From Nageia nagi (Eukaryota; Pinophyta), in the NCBI GenBank assembly GCA_050084985.1, contig JBITNC010000001.1, positions 204,476,001 through 204,540,000 of the forward strand: a DNA stretch of 64,000 nucleotides. Direction: 5' to 3'. How positions within the stretch are numbered: the first letter of the stretch is position 1; each line of letters starts with the position of its first letter. Positions 9,279-21,714 of the stretch are shown piece after piece. A program made the position numbers and the translations under genes. A model generated the notes under the pieces. It did not search any database. It worked only from the letters and a program-made list of their open reading frames with translations, and had not been told where the DNA came from.

Positions 9279-10932
9279 ATAAGGGTTAAAGGTCACATTG
9301 AAGGGAATAAATGCCAAATACCCTTGGAAAACTATTAATAATTGGAAAATATTCAAATTAGTCATGACACCTCTCTAAGGAGGTATAATAGTATCAACAA
9401 CAGTAAGCTCAATTTGGATGAACCTCAAGGGAAACTTTGGTCAAAAAGATATAGTCCCAACATCCATGCTTCATGGAGAAGCAACACAATTGATTTTGGA
9501 AGTAATATGGTTATATCTCTTTGGTATCTACTTAAATTTGGATGCCAACAAATGAAGCATATTTCCTCTATATGGAACAATAGCACCCATCGAATTTGTA
9601 ATAGTAGTAATCTCAGCTTTAGCAACACTCTAAGGCAACCATTGATGAAAAAAAAATTCCCAACATTCATGCCACATGGGAAGGTAATGTAGTTGGGTTA
9701 TGTGATAGTTTATCAAGTATATTTTCATTCCTTGGGTCCATACTTAGTTTGAGGGGCAAGAAGGTGAAGCATATTACCAAAAGATTATTCCATACAACAA
9801 AAAAGAGGGACAATAGTACTCTTGAAAGTTGCAGCAATGATTACAAGGTATAAGAGGATAAAAAATCATCATCCATAATATTATACAACCCACACAACAT
9901 ATAATATTTGTATGATAGTCCTATGGAAGATGAATGACAAAAATGGAAGGTAAAACTTGACCATTTAGCTCCTCTCAAAGTCCTCTACATAATAGTAATA
10001 TATATATTTGAGATTGATGTACACTATAGTTTAGGAAAACTAAGTATGCAATTTCAAAAATGTCACATGTCCAAAAGGACCAACCACTTAAATCCTTTAT
10101 TCTTGAAAATCCAGGTGTACATTATCAAGTATATCCTTAAGAGTTCATAGATACCAAATATACATTACTTCTTTATTTATGTGCTAGAAAGTACAACACA
10201 GTTTGAGGGCATATTAAAAGATTTAGAAAGACAAAATTTATGGACTCAAAAATTAGTCCACTATTGATTGATTTATTTATAAATTTGTTTGGAATCAACC
10301 CCACCAAGTACAATACAGTTTGCACAATGGGCATAGCATCAAGTTCCAATGAAGAGAGAGAATTTGGGAAGTATTTAACCAATAATATACATGTTAAAAC
10401 AAGTCAAGAAAATACCTTATAAGCTATGATTTTTCACATTTTGGGAATAACAAAATTATGGGACCAATTTGGAAGCAAGTTACAAGTTCTAGAGTTGAAA
10501 AGACATGCATCATCAGTAATATTTCTTACTTATACTTTGTGGGATAATTTCCTCAATGATTGTAGAATCTTGATATCATCAAGGGAATATTTTAAACAAT
10601 GTTTGGATAGTTTGGTAGTACATTTAGGGGATATCCATGGATTCAAGCATCTTTTGGGATAACGTTTACTCACTGGTGATCATACATATTCAAACCTTAG
10701 TAACCTTGCATTTGACTTACTCACACTCAATTTGATGACACTTGGATAGTTCATGATGATGCATTATATATCATTGGATGGTTGTTTAATAAAAATGATA
10801 ATAGAAAATGAACATGTGCAATAGTTGGGAAACATAGGGGACCACACTTCATCCCTCAAGGGAGAAGGAGACTTATTTAAACTAATTTATTTATTCATTT
10901 TTTGTACTGATTGTGATCCAATGAAAATTTAA
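9279..10932 (+). other. E1 interior without recognisable coding
   Basis: Short open frames only, with no RT, RNase H or integrase motif seen on either strand. The region 9440-9850 contains a diverged direct duplication. A repeated AAGTACAA(T/C)ACAGTTTG occurs near 10190 and 10307. Confidence 0.45.
9440..9850 (+). repeat. Diverged direct duplication of about 200 bp
   Basis: The block starting CCCAACATCCATGC near 9457 and the block starting CCCAACATTCATGCC near 9659 run in parallel. Shared landmarks are TTAGTTTG/TTAAATTTG, GAAGCATATT(A/T)CC, AACAATAG/GACAATAGTA and a terminal AGTAGTAA/GCAGCAAT. Similarity is low and the limits are approximate. Confidence 0.35.
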
Positions 10933-11260
10933 GTGCTACACAAGTTATTAACATCATTTCAAGGAATTTGGATAACACTTATTATTATTTTTTTGCAACC
11001 AATAGACACTCCTTCCATGGAGAGTTTATACTTGATATACTTTGGTTCTTTCCTTATCCATCCACTTGCGACATCATTACTTACTTGGATCACTATGGGC
11101 ATTAGGAAGGAGGAAGCACATGAGAAATTATTCATCAAATTTGAGCATCAACATCAATATGGTAAATGTATTTGGATATTGACTTGGTACCTTGGGATAA
11201 TAGTTGGATTCATCTTGATGACTTCAAGATGTATGTTTTCATTACTTAAGGATAAGAAAT
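10933..11260 (+). CDS. Unrecognised E1 3' ORF
   Basis: The open frame beginning after a stop at about 10930 continues to the polypurine tract and into the LTR. It is hydrophobic and rich in I, L and F. I recognise no family and doubt that it is a gene. Confidence 0.15.
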
Positions 11261-11276
11261 GTGAGGAGGGTGGACT
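11261..11276 (+). other. E1 polypurine tract
   Basis: GTGAGGAGGGTGGACT lies immediately before the 3' LTR start TGTCATATCC. This is the expected plus-strand primer position. Confidence 0.6.
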
Positions 11277-12260
11277 TGTCATATCCTCAATTTTGATAAA
11301 CCTTGTTAAAGTCGTAAATTTTATCATAAGTCTTGGATCCCCAATTTATATTTTAGAATAGATGGATAATATTCTACCAAATGTTTTTATAGGGCACATG
11401 ATATGGTTCCATCAAGAAATAAGGGAAATATGGACTTTTGAAGTTTGCCCAAAAAACAAGATTCTAATATTGCAATTAGGGAAAAGTTGGCTAGGAGAAA
11501 GTTGATTTTATTTGAAGTCAGCCAAGAGTTTAATTATTGATAATTTCAAGGTAAAAGCACCTATAAAAGTAGGAAACATTCATCACTTAAGGATAATCAT
11601 AATTTGGCATTTGATCACAGATCATCTTGGAGTTGGGGTTGCTCCCCTCTCTTCCTTCTAAGGACTAGGGTTCCTCCTTAGCCTAGAAGTTGCATATTCA
11701 TTATTACATTCACTTGGGGAGCTTGTACCAACCTTGGAAGAGCTTATAGCCCTAACACTAGGATCATGGATCCATCTTGAGACTTGTTCCAATCATGGGA
11801 TCCATATTGTGTCTTGCGCCAACATTTAGGAGTCTTACTTGAGTATTTTTGAGTCTTAAGCTTTTCCCTAGAATTTGTTATAGGCTTGTTATAGCCCTAT
11901 AATTATTCTTGATCATTATTATTAATACTCAACTCTTATATTTCTCTCATATTTCTCTTTGGATGTGAATTAATGTTCTTCTATTACTATTGTACTATTA
12001 TCATTTATTATGCATGGGAATGTATGTAGATTAGGGTATTTTGGATATATTTTTGTTCAATTACAAATCTACAATTGTTCCCTAGTTTGATCATTTCCAC
12101 ATGTTATATGAGCATTACATTAGATTTGGTTATTACTATTATAATTCAATATTGAGCATATGCTTGGATGGTTAATGAGAATTTACTATCGTGCCCTAAT
12201 TTGTGAATGTATGCAAAATTATGTTAAGAAGTTGTGCATGTTTTAGGAAGGTATATTACA
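11277..12260 (+). repeat. E1 3' LTR (uninterrupted)
   Basis: 984 bp, collinear with the two pieces of the 5' LTR, and it carries the conserved TATAAAAG at 11562. Around 11850-11860 it reads GAGTCTTAAGCTTTTCC and so preserves the empty site into which E2 inserted in the other copy. Confidence 0.85.
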
Positions 12261-12750
12261 AATTGTTATTGGGATATGGTCTCTTGTTTGAGATTTTTTT
12301 GTTGTGCCAACATAGTAGATTACTTAGTCTTACTTTTAGGTATCATGTCTTGGAGTTGTTATGGAATTTTAACTACAAGTCAAGCTTGAGAGTGTTTGAT
12401 CTAGTTCATTCTATCCTTCATGTCTAAGATAAGAGCTTATGTATTTTTCAAATAGTATTTAGATTATAACTTGGAGATGTGTTTTTCTAGTTGTGTGGTT
12501 CACTTAGTTTGAGTGGCTATAGAATTTTATTTTTATTGAATTGTTAGAGAGAGGTTAGAGACTAGTAATTCAAGCTAGTTGATTTCAAATTTGAATAACT
12601 TTTCAATACGATCCATTCCATCCATGATAAGATATGTAATTCTCGAAGTGAGTTCTTATTATAATAAATAAATTAATACATAACGAAGAGGAAGGGAGTA
12701 AGGAAAAACCTAAGTCATTAAAATTTAAACCCTAAGTAATTTTTAAATTA
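12261..12750. other. AT-rich sequence between E1 and a copia-like LTR
   Basis: No coding or repeat signal that I can support. Confidence 0.4.
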
Positions 12751-13074
12751 TGTTGAAGCTCACTAGTAGGCTAAGCATTATCAATATGAAAAGGGTTAGT
12801 TTCTTTTTTGAGGTTGACTAGTAGTTATGTACTAGTAGTGGTTGACTAGTAGTTGTTGACAAGTTGATATTAATTTCAACCTAGAATCAATCGTATCTCC
12901 CTCTCATCTATTATCCATTATTTTTTACCTTGCCTATTTAAGAAAGGAACCTTTCATTGATACATAAGTAATCAATTCATTATCTATCTTATTATTTTTG
13001 TGTGATTTACTTCATCTCTCATTTCTTGGGTGTGGAATGTTCTTTTTCTTTTATTATCATTGATATTCCTTACA
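12751..13074 (+). repeat. Copia-like LTR
   Basis: A 324-bp segment starts TGTTGAAGCTCAC and ends ATTCCTTACA. It contains a TATTTAAG promoter-like motif near 12936 and is followed at once by a primer-binding-site-like TGGTATCATA. Size, termini and the adjacent site are typical of Ty1/copia LTRs. No second copy was found, so the 3' part of the element is missing or unrecognisable. Confidence 0.5.
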
Positions 13075-13748
13075 TGGTATCATATAATTAGAGATGTTTG
13101 GAGCTTATCCTCATATCCATTTGTATGTGAGTTGAAAGAATCAAATCTACATGTGAGATAAGTCCTAGATCTGCATGTGAGACAAATCTAGGTCACTTTT
13201 GGAGTTTTTCTCCTATGATGTTGTGTGGTGTCTTCATCGGTTATGAATAATCTACTTTACCTTGACCTATTGGTATTTTATGGTGGATATTTGCTCTTAT
13301 TTAGAGAATAATGTATTTTGATTACAACCTTTGGAGAGTTATGATGCCTCCTATTGGATATATTACATTCTTATATACTATTATGGATAACACTTAGTCT
13401 TAGACTATGAGATCTATGCTTGTGATCTTCATATTTGAACTTTGTTTTCCCTAGTTGATGATGTCTACTATAATAATGATCTATATTCCTTATTTATAAA
13501 TGTTGTTTTCTTATTGCTATAACTTGGGATCTTCTCTGATACTATTCTCAACTTATTATATGATCATGGTGTGTTCATTCTGATCATATCTAATGATGTT
13601 TCCCTTGGATTATGGTGTTTCACTTTGGACTTCACTATTTCTCCATCCTATTGTTGTATATTCTAATGTACTAGTATTTGACCCTTATATCCTCATAATG
13701 ATGTTCCACACCTCCTATTGACCTTTGATCTCATTTTTTACATCTTAG
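13075..13748 (+). other. Primer-binding site and decayed interior of the copia-like element
   Basis: TGGTATCATATAATTAGAG at 13075 resembles an initiator-Met primer-binding site. The following 650 bp is AT-rich and has no identifiable gag or pol motif. Confidence 0.3.
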
Positions 13749-14682
13749 TGTAGACACCCAAAAATGACCCCTCTTTCAAAATTCAAAAGAAGGATACAAA
13801 AAATAAAGCATTATTATGAAAGTTATAATAAATGCCAAACACTAGCATCCAACATGGAATGTTGGTGAATCAAACCAAACACTAGCATTCGATACCTAAA
13901 TATCAATGACTATGATTGGTAAAATCAAAATAAGAAGGGTAAGTTGTTAAATGAATTCTCCAAAAGGCTATGGATCAAGGATGACTCATCACCAATCCTA
14001 CATGTTTGAGCTTTGGATCATCACCATGACAAGACTGGATAAGTTTTTTTATCTTTCCTTTTATCTCCAAAATAGAAATTTTTCTAGTTTTGTTAATCTA
14101 TAAATAAAACCTTCAACATTGAAGAATGAGACCCAAATTCAAAGTAAATGAACTTTGTTGAAATTCATCTAGAACCTTAGTGAGTAAAGTACTTTAGTTT
14201 CATGCTTTTATGTGTTCATTTAGTTTTGATATCATATTTTTTCAAGTGAAAAGGTATGTTTAATGTGTTTATCATTCACATGTATGCAAGGTCCACAAGT
14301 GTTGAACAACGAAACTATTGAGAACATTTAGATGGTGAAGATTAAATACTATTTGCAATTTTACAAGGGAAAGAATGAGAGCTTGTATCTATTGATACAA
14401 AAATTCCAATGATTGAATGTCGAACATCAACAACCAATATCAACCATCAAAAAATACACAACAACCAATATCAACCATCAAAAAATACAATAGGATACTA
14501 AATAATATGCAAGTAGTCATAGAGGCCCAAAAACCCATTATGTAAAAGCCCTTATGAGAAGGCACAACAAATATAGAGATTCGTAATTGTACATTTGAGG
14601 TCTACTCAAGAGAAATAAAGCACATATTTGCTTTAATATCATTTATTTTATTTTCTAACAAGGTTACTTTTTAGGTAATACA
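13749..14682 (+). repeat. E3 5' LTR
   Basis: It starts TGTAGACACCCAAAAATGACC, a common start for plant Ty3 LTRs and similar to the E5 LTR start (TGTAGACACTTAAAAAT). It ends GGTAATACA three bases before the primer-binding site. An exact 31-bp tandem duplication lies at 14428-14489. The boundary is set by termini and site only, since no 3' copy is available. Confidence 0.6.
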
Positions 14683-14685
14683 TTC

Positions 14686-14704
14686 TGGTGCTAGAAGGAG
14701 GGCC
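14686..14704 (+). other. E3 primer-binding site
   Basis: TGGTGCTAGAAGGAGGGCC follows the LTR with a TTC spacer. It resembles the primer site style of plant Athila/Tat elements. I do not assign the tRNA. Confidence 0.55.
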
Positions 14705-15727
14705 CCTCGTATGTAGATAATATCGATGAAAAAATGCAATGGGTTTTCCAAGGTTTTTATTATTATTTACTTAGTTTGTATCTTGTGGTTTTGAGTTTGA
14801 TTATGGTTTGTTTTTTATATGTTTTTCTAGGTCCAAGTTATAGAATCGCTAGTAATTGGGTATCAGATGTTGACAACTAGATAAGGACATCAACAATTAG
14901 GTGGGATACCAATGATTAAGGATAGGGATGGCTTTTCTAATTCTCATCAATACAACAAGTGCAATGTAGGAACTAAGGATGAGAATCAAGAATGAACCCC
15001 TTGTTTGTGATCCCTTTGCTTATAGTGCATATAAGAAAGGGTAGTTAATATTAATGATAAAAATGAATTAGTTTAATATTCTTGTTGTTTAGTTTTGAAA
15101 TGTTCAATTTACTTGTTTGTTGAGTAGGGATCATACAAAGCAAAACAATTCACTTAATATTTTTTTCTACCTCATCCATCTATGCTCTTTCTTTATGCTA
15201 AAAAGTGATTTGAGGTGACCAAAATGGATTGGATAGTAAAAGGGTAAATAAACCTTTATTTTTTCTTATTGTCATATTAATTAGGTAAATAAATCTATAC
15301 TAAGTTACTGTTCATTGAATGACTATAAAATGGGGGCTATACTTGAATTTAATCATCAAGATAGTTCTTTATGGTATCCCTTGAACCCTATTGCACTATG
15401 GGGATCATTTTAAGTACCAAGAAGTTACTTAGCCATAGATAGCCTAGTAGGATTACTAAGCTACCTTGATTTAACACTTGACTAGAAAAAACATTTTAAG
15501 AAAACTAAAAAGATTAAAACATACAATTCACATTGCTCATGTCAAAAGATTAATCAAATATGCCAAAAACATAATCACATAAAGAACATAAGTATTCATT
15601 TAGGTTATTTATGCATTAAATTATTTTCTCATAAATATAAACTCAAAAGATAAAAATAGAATTTATATGTTCAATGTTTGCTTTCTTTTTATAGTTTGTT
15701 AAAACAAAAAACAAAAAAAAAGAGAGA
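14705..15727 (+). other. E3 5' leader
   Basis: About 1 kb of AT-rich sequence between primer site and gag, with no coding that I can support. A long leader is usual in this lineage. Confidence 0.4.
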
Positions 15728-18007
15728 ATGGTTCACAACTATTCTCAAAAAGCTCGTTAGGAACAAGAACCATATTATGGATACTATTTAGAAGAATGAG
15801 AAAGTCATAGGTCTAGTAGGAATCATTTGAGAATTGAAACTCATCAAAATACAAATCTTGAAGTTTATTCAAATCCTTTTGATGATGATTTAAATGCAGT
15901 CAAACAATGTCTAACATAGTTAAGAATTCCTCATTCTTTGCATGCTCATAGTATTCCTCTAGATTTAAAATATTTAAGAGAGGATAAATAAGCAACCAAC
16001 AACATAGAAGAGAATGAAGAAGGGAACATACCTCTCTCACAAGCTTGTTTAACTAACCTTGTTTTTCAAAGAGGCCCTTATAAAATAAAGTATAATCATG
16101 TCACATGATACCTACTAGATGGATGTTTAGTTCAATCATAGTTAAAAAGAGATAATTATAATCCTTCCATAATATATAAACAAATAGAAGAATTCGATAA
16201 CTGAATCTCTATACATATAGCTACTCCAATGTCAGAGTTAAGAGATCGCTTCAAAGTATATGACAATCCTCTTCATGTTTTAAATTCAATAATTCCAACT
16301 CCTTTTTCAATCCATATAACAAATAAAGTGTGATATAAAGTCTAAGCATGACCTAAAAAAGTTTAATTTATGAGAAATACCTCCCCATGTGCTTGGGAAA
16401 GAGTTTCCACCTCAAAATAATATGCAAAAATAACAAGGGTTGGAGATTTATGATCAAGGGGTGCAACAAAATAAAAAACCTATTAGGCTTACTGAACAAC
16501 AACAACTACATGCATAACCAATATTAATTTAAATCAAAATAAAATACCAACAATGTACCATAACGAGAAAAATATCCAAAACCAACATGGACATGATCAA
16601 ATGTTAGGTATATATAGAAAATGATAACTCAAAGTGTGATATTTATCACCACATGGTCATGGAGAGTATAGATATCAAGATACTTATCTACGTAATAAAA
16701 AATAAGTTTCACTTAGAAATTGATAAAATGAACCTCAAAAATATCATTTTCCTCCACATAAAGATAAGGGACAACCATACTACCCTTCTAGATAACAATT
16801 ACCTCTATGAGCATCCCATCAATCTCCACCTCCATCTCAACCATATGATGGGGTTTATTATGATGCTAAGACACATTTTGAACATAGGTATGAACCATTC
16901 TTAGAATATGAAGAAAGATTATATCCTAGGAATGAAAAATATCTTATGTACCTTCAAAATCAACTAGAAGAAAATGATGACTTTCGTAGAAGGTTAAAGG
17001 AAATTGAAAGAGAATTGCACATATAGTATAAATAAAAGGTATTGTACAAAACAATTTGTAATGAACCTATTCATGTTAGGATCCCCAAAAAAGAGATTCA
17101 TTTTAAATTTTAAATTCCAAAAATTAAACTATTTAAAGGAAAGGAAGATCTGAAAGAACATCTCAAACAATTTAAATATTCAAGTTATATCATTACTAAT
17201 GATGATGTACTAATGCTATGTATCTTTCCTATGATGTTTACTGGTCAAGAAATGGATTGGTACAACAACGTAACATAATATAACATCAATTCATATTCTT
17301 AATTAGCAAATTTGTTCTTGAAATACTTTAGGATCAATATTAAAGATAAAACTTTCATCATTGATCTTACAAGATTACAACAATTTTCAGATGAATCGAT
17401 CATTTATTTCATCTCAATATGGAGAGTAATATGGACAAGCATGCCTTATACTCTACCTCAATAGGAGTTAGTTAAGATGTTTAGTCAAAGTTATTTAAGG
17501 CCTATCGCTAGTACCATGTTAATACAACTACATAAGACCTTTGAAGAAGCCATTTATTAGGATGTTATAATCGAAAAGGTTAAAATCCAATATGGTGAGA
17601 TAAAAATTAAGAAAAGGGAACCTTATGTTGAAAACAAAAATCAAATAGAATAAACATGTAAACTGTTACGAACCAATAAAGTTTCTATTGCTAAATAGGT
17701 GGAATCGTATCCTCCACAAAATGAGGAAAATGATTCTAGACCTAAAAGAAAGTTCACAACCTTGTCAGAATCACTCTATGATATTCTAAGGAAACTATGT
17801 GATCATAAATTAATTATTATACTATATATAAGACCGAAATACCCTAAAGCTAAAGAAAGCAGATGGTATAATGAGAATGAATTTTGCCATTACCATCATC
17901 AAAAGGGAAAAGATATGGATAAATGTAAGAAATTAAAATGCAAGATTCAAGATTTGATTGACAATGAAAAATTAGAAGTTTATAATCCTATGGTTATCCC
18001 AAACTAA
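15728..18007 (+). pseudogene. E3 gag relic
   Basis: From ATG 15728 the frame is readable but broken by many stops. The core near 17110-17560 reads PKIKLFKGKEDLKEHLKQF, then a W-Y segment and an ISIW segment, which is the Retrotrans_gag pattern. The C-terminal open frame (17699-18007) contains SRWYNENEFCHYHHQKGKD followed by MDKC. This is the Tat-type zinc-binding motif, normally CxYHxxxGHDTxxC; here the second histidine is replaced by lysine. Gag would package element RNA in cytoplasmic particles. Confidence 0.65.
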
Positions 18008-18340
18008 AACTTAGGAATCTGTAAAAATCCTCTCCCTCAACATCAAGCTACTAATATCTCATTGCATCGACTTGAGAACCAAGTAACATATAACTAAATT
18101 TATTATAATTCAACCTTCACAGGAATGATTAATATTACTACAAGAGCTCAAAAGGTACAAGGAAGATAAAATATCATTCAAGATAACCAACAAGATGAGG
18201 TTTATGTGCAACCACACATACCTAAGCCACAACCTCCTAAAGTATCTATGAAGGGATCTTTACATCATTAATTATAAAAGTCACAATTAAAAATATGTCT
18301 ATTTGAATTATTACAACAATCCAAGAACCATAGAGATGTA

Positions 18341-19075
18341 ATGAATCAATTATTACAAATGATTAAACTGGATATAAATGATCTTGAAAGCTTTGTATCT
18401 TTGGTAGGAAATATTAAAACAAGTAAACAACCTATTATTATTTTCTATGATCATGAAGTTAAACATTCAAATGGGGCACATGGTCTAGATCTACCTTTGT
18501 ACATTATAACTAAGGTAGATGGAATAACTTTTAAGAGAATATTAATCGATAAAGGTTCAAATATAAATATTATTTCATTGACTACATATAAGAATTTAAA
18601 CCTTCATTTATCACATATTTATGCACCATAGCTACAACTAAAGGTCTTTAATGATGCTTTGTGCTCAATAATGGGATCAATCTCATTTCTCATTACTGTA
18701 GGGTCTAAAATAGTGCAAAAATTATTACAAGTTATTGAAGGAGATATCACACATTATAATATCCTTTTAAGGAGGCCTTGGATTAGGAATATGCAATGTA
18801 TTCTATAAAAATATCATATTTTTTTAAAGTGTATTCATAAGGGTGTAGTACATTGTGTACTTGGAGATGAAAACCCATATTTACATTGCAATAGTACTCA
18901 TTTACGTAATGATGTAGCTCTACCATCTCTTCATTACTTTACAACACCAATTCCAACAAAAGGACCATTGATTGCTAGTATGGGTAAGAATAATTCCACA
19001 TCCTTAAGTACTTCAAAACAAAAATATGATATCAATAAAGAGTTATCCAATACTAAACCAAAGGTCAAAATAATT
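18341..19075 (+). pseudogene. E3 protease relic
   Basis: The block GITFKRILIDKGSNINIIS matches the Tat-type retropepsin active site, usually LIDxGSSxNI; here the loop reads D-K-G. Downstream, NILLRRPWIRNMQCI corresponds to the conserved L-L-G-R-P-W-I, followed by the HKGV-type segment that leads toward RT. In-frame stops at 18629 and 18807 interrupt it. Confidence 0.65.
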
Positions 19076-19495
19076 CGTAACTAAATATAGAACCCACACC
19101 AAAAGAAGGACATTCTTGAGAAGAAAAAGCATGCAAGTTAGATGAATTAAGTAAAGTTTCTTCATCAAAAATTCTATCTCTAATTGATACTTTAGCAAAA
19201 AGTGATGACTGTAAATAAAGTGATAAGACATCAAACATTTACACAGTAATAATAAAATTGATGGATTTAGGTATAGGAGAATTCAAAATTGATGATTTGA
19301 TCTTTAACATTCCCTTTGTCTAGGATGTGGGAAGACCTAAAGAATATCCTTATAATGGGGAAATTGATACCTTTAGGAAAAGCTCCTGATCAAACTCTTT
19401 TCCTCTATTTAGGCTTTATAGAACCACCTTTGATTTCTCTACCTAAACCATGTGAAGGAGTTATTTGTAATTCATTAGAATATTTATCACCTTAT

Positions 19496-19591
19496 GTGAG
19501 ATCATTTGTCCAAATATATTTTAATAGATGTTAATGGAAGGGACAAGGTTTAGGTGAGATCATTTGTCCAAATATATTTTAATAGATGTTA
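19496..19591 (+). repeat. Short direct duplication in E3
   Basis: A 38-bp word starting GTGAGATCATTTGTCC occurs identically at 19496-19533 and 19554-19591 (period 58). Its identity within such a decayed element points to a fairly recent duplication. A 15-bp tandem (ATATCTTTTAACTAG) lies near 19857. Confidence 0.8.
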
Positions 19592-20051
19592 GTATACAAT
19601 TGATATCCACTATCAACTACCAACTGACAAAATAAGATTGGGTTACAATGGTAAGAATAAAAAAGAACCTCATCATAAAATAGTCAAAATAGAATAAGAA
19701 AATCTTGAATATGAGGAACCATATGAAGACTTCAAATGGATATCAAATCAAGATAATCCAAAATTTGAAGTGTTAATATTGGAAAATTTATTCTCTAACA
19801 TTATTTCAATTAACATGGTTCAAATTGAATAAATATTTGATTCATTTCTAGAATGGATATCTTTTAACTAGATATCTTTTAACTGGAGTGATGAGTTTGA
19901 ACTATTAAGTCCATCAAACTTGAGTAGTTCTTCATCATACTTCATGGTAGATGAAGATACCACAAATTTTACACTCATTTCCAAATGAACCAGAATACAA
20001 GAGTTCAAATATATAGATTTTATACTTCAAACCTCTAAACTCACAATAAAT

Positions 20052-21060
20052 ATGACCTTATATGATCAAGATTTAGGTGAATATGAGGAATACAACCAAA
20101 ATGATAAAAATTGGATTCTAGTACCAGTTCAATTGGAAGAAGCATCTCATATGTTAATTGAAGAAACTATAGATGTAGATTTAAGTGATGACCCTAACAA
20201 CCCAAAGATTATTCAATTAAGAAAATCACTAAACAAGGATGAGATATTAGAATTTGTATCTATACTTAAAGAAAAATAAAAGATATTTGCATGGTCATAT
20301 ACTAATATGTCGAGATTAGTTTTAAACCTAGTGGTGCATAATTTGGGTATAAAGGAGGATGCTAAGCTAGTTAAGCAAGAGTTACACAAAGTGCATCCCA
20401 TGAAAGCCTTAATGATAAAAGAGGAACTACAAAAACTCTTAGAAGAAAAATTCATACACTCCATCAATTACTTTTATTGGATTTCCAACATGGTGCTAAT
20501 TAAAAAATCTAATGGGAAGATTCCCATATGCATAAATTTTAGAGAGTTAAATAGAGCTTACCCTAAGGATGATTTTCCATTGCCAAATATTGATAATTTA
20601 GTTGATTCTACCACTAGACATGAAATTTTATCTCTCATGGATAGACTTTTAGTGTATAATCAAATAAAAGTAACATCAAAAGATCAATCAATATAAAATA
20701 ACCTACATAACATCTTAGGGAACCTTTTGTTATAAAGTAATACCCTTTGGACTAAAGAATATAGGAGCTACTTACCAATGCATAATGATATATATTTTTC
20801 ATGATAACAAACATGATATTGTGGAAGATTATGTAGATGATGTATTGGCCAAATGTAAAACTAGAGAAGACCATACAAAGGTACTCGTGAAGATATTCGA
20901 TAGATTATTGGAACATAATATTTGACTAAATCCCAAGAAATGTATTTTTGGGGTCACTTTAAGAAAATTATTAGGTTTTATTATTTCTAGGTGAGGAATT
21001 TAAGTAGACCCTAATATGATAAAAGTAACAGTGAGTATGCCCCCCTTCAAATATAAAATA
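20052..21060 (+). pseudogene. E3 reverse transcriptase relic
   Basis: The open frame 20307-20696 covers the RT fingers: HPMKALMIKEELQKLLEEKF, then ISNMVLIKKSNGKIPICINF and AYPKDDFPLPNID. The palm continues after a stop, with the catalytic motif YVDD at about 20830-20841 inside VEDYVDDVLAK, then NPKKCIFGVT and the thumb. RT copies element RNA into cDNA. The preceding ORF 20052-20279 (ending LNKDEILEFVSILKEK) is the usual pre-RT linker. YVDD is intact, but the frame is broken several times. Confidence 0.8.
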
Positions 21061-21545
21061 ATTACAAAGCCTACAAGGCAAATTACAAGCTATAAGACAC
21101 TTTATATCATAATTATCAGATAAGTGCAAATATTTTAACAATTTGTTAAAAAGAGGATTACATTACATTGTGAAAATGAATAACAAGAAGTGTTTTAAAA
21201 ATTTAAATGTTACCTTTTATCACCTCTGATTTTAGTTCCACCTGAGGAAGAGGAGCCATTCCTACTCTACACATTGATTACAAAATCTACACTAGGAACC
21301 ATGCTTGCTCAAAAGAATAAAAACAATAAGGGGAAATATATATATTATTTCATTTGAACCTTGGTTGGTTATGAAATTAAACATGTATATGGGAAATCTA
21401 TGTTTAATAGTAGTAATCGTAACAAAGAAGATTAGACATTACATGTTGAACCATAGTATTTACATAATTGCTAAAGTAGATCCATTAAATTATATGATGA
21501 AAAAAACCTATCAAAATATAAGAATATCTAAATGAATTATGCATA
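21060..21545 (+). pseudogene. E3 RNase H (first) relic
   Basis: Readable blocks are LLYTLITKSTLGTMLAQKNK near 21270, then a YYI(S/T)...TLVGYE-like segment and Y(I)IAKVDPLNYMM near 21470. Together these match the standard Ty3 RNase H after the RT connection domain. Several frames are needed to read it. Confidence 0.6.
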
Positions 21546-21714
21546 TAATAGAATTTGATCTATAATTCATAAGTCAAAAATTAATTAAATGTTAATTCAT
21601 AGCTGATTATATTAAGGAAGCACCACTACACAAAAATAGACCGCTTATCATCAAATTACCAAATGAACATGTTTTCCAATTAAATAAGATAAAAAATTTC
21701 ATTGATTTTGAAGA

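Larger units (their letters stand above)
608..12260 (+). mobile_element. E1: old non-autonomous LTR retrotransposon carrying a PDS5-like gene fragment, split by E2
   Basis: Two direct repeats of about 980 bp bound the element: 608-1192 joined to 6617-7010 on the left, and 11277-12260 on the right. Both begin TGT(A/C)ATATCC and end near ATTA(T/C)A. An initiator-Met-type primer-binding site follows the left LTR at 7012, and a purine-rich tract precedes the right LTR at 11261-11276. The left LTR is interrupted by element E2. The 4.27-kb interior encodes a PDS5-like fragment, unassigned ORFs and a weak retropepsin-like tail; I find no reverse transcriptase or integrase, so it looks non-autonomous. 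No matching target-site duplication is visible (GACTA on the left, AATTG on the right), consistent with age. By eye the LTR copies differ at about one base in seven over a 115-bp sample. Confidence 0.8.

Noticed and set aside
20300-20840. Endogenous pararetrovirus or retrovirus, suggested by the YVDD motif
   Set aside because: Domain order (integrase after a second RNase H), LTR and primer site are those of a Tat-type Ty3 element. No movement protein, coat or envelope domain is visible.
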